Shown piece by piece: positions 5,446 to 5,523 of a DNA stretch of 5,523 nt. Every line of letters starts with the position of its first letter. Position 1 is the stretch's first letter. The notes below the pieces were generated by a model. It saw only the letters and a list, made by a program, of their open reading frames with translations, did no database searches and was not told where the DNA came from. Made by a program: the position numbers and the translations under genes. Location: assembly GCA_023230795.1 (NCBI GenBank), contig JALNWR010000171.1, positions 1 to 5,523 on the forward strand, in the 5' to 3' direction. Source of the DNA: Candidatus Cloacimonadota bacterium. GTDB lineage: Bacteria > Cloacimonadota > Cloacimonadia > Cloacimonadales > Cloacimonadaceae.

Positions 5446-5523
5446 GGCATTTTAGATAGCAACCTACGGCTACACAAGGTTATAGAGTCCTGTAGGGACG
5501 GCATTTCAGATAGCAAACACCGA
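5443..5523. repeat. 81-bp structured direct repeat, right copy
   Basis: Same orientation as 1-81 and identical except for G5468 in place of A26. The 20-nt boxes are at 5443-5462 and 5497-5516. The substitution lies in the 7-bp stem 5463-5469 with 5490-5496 and would turn an A-U pair into a G-U pair, so the fold survives if the element is transcribed. The window ends at the base where the comparison with the left copy also ends, so the true right boundary is not seen. Confidence 0.9.

Noticed and set aside
1..5523. CRISPR array, tRNA or rRNA
   Set aside because: The repeats are too few and not regularly spaced with unique spacers, and no tRNA- or rRNA-like sequence was seen.

Overview
This is a 5.5-kb bacterial chromosome-like segment with three convincing protein genes, all on the + strand: a membrane-bound pyrophosphatase (hppA, 228-2582), a cytidylate-kinase-like P-loop protein (2991-3608) and a MepA-type MATE multidrug exporter (3605-4933). 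The Bacteroides-like pyrophosphatase, the dispersed 'gggacggcat' hairpin repeats and a possible relic of a type IX secretion sorting tail suggest the FCB group, possibly Cloacimonadota. This is a judgement from recalled resemblance; there is no rRNA or other marker here to confirm it.

Layout: 1-81 is one copy of a structured repeat. 82-227 is the hppA leader, with a candidate promoter and a strong ribosome binding site. hppA ends in a clear intrinsic terminator (2604-2631). 2632-2980 has no convincing gene, only a weak minus-strand reading frame that may be a decayed sorting tail. The kinase-like gene and the MATE gene overlap by 4 bases and form a translationally coupled pair. 4934-5442 is non-coding: a decayed copy of the terminal repeat directly after the MATE stop, a GC-rich hairpin block, and a 17-bp tandem repeat. 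A second near-perfect copy of the 81-bp repeat occupies 5443-5523 and ends the window.

Functionally, HppA would use pyrophosphate hydrolysis to pump cations (H+ and/or Na+) out of the cell, and a MATE exporter uses such a gradient. The terminator between them shows they are separate transcription units, so any link is general energetics. The most unusual material is the repeat architecture: two copies of an 81-bp element in the same phase at the two ends, 80/81 identical, built from two smaller hairpin-plus-box units, with a third degraded copy inside. I did not find clear evidence of a wholly new multi-gene system; the kinase/MATE pair and the structured repeat family are the best candidates for follow-up.
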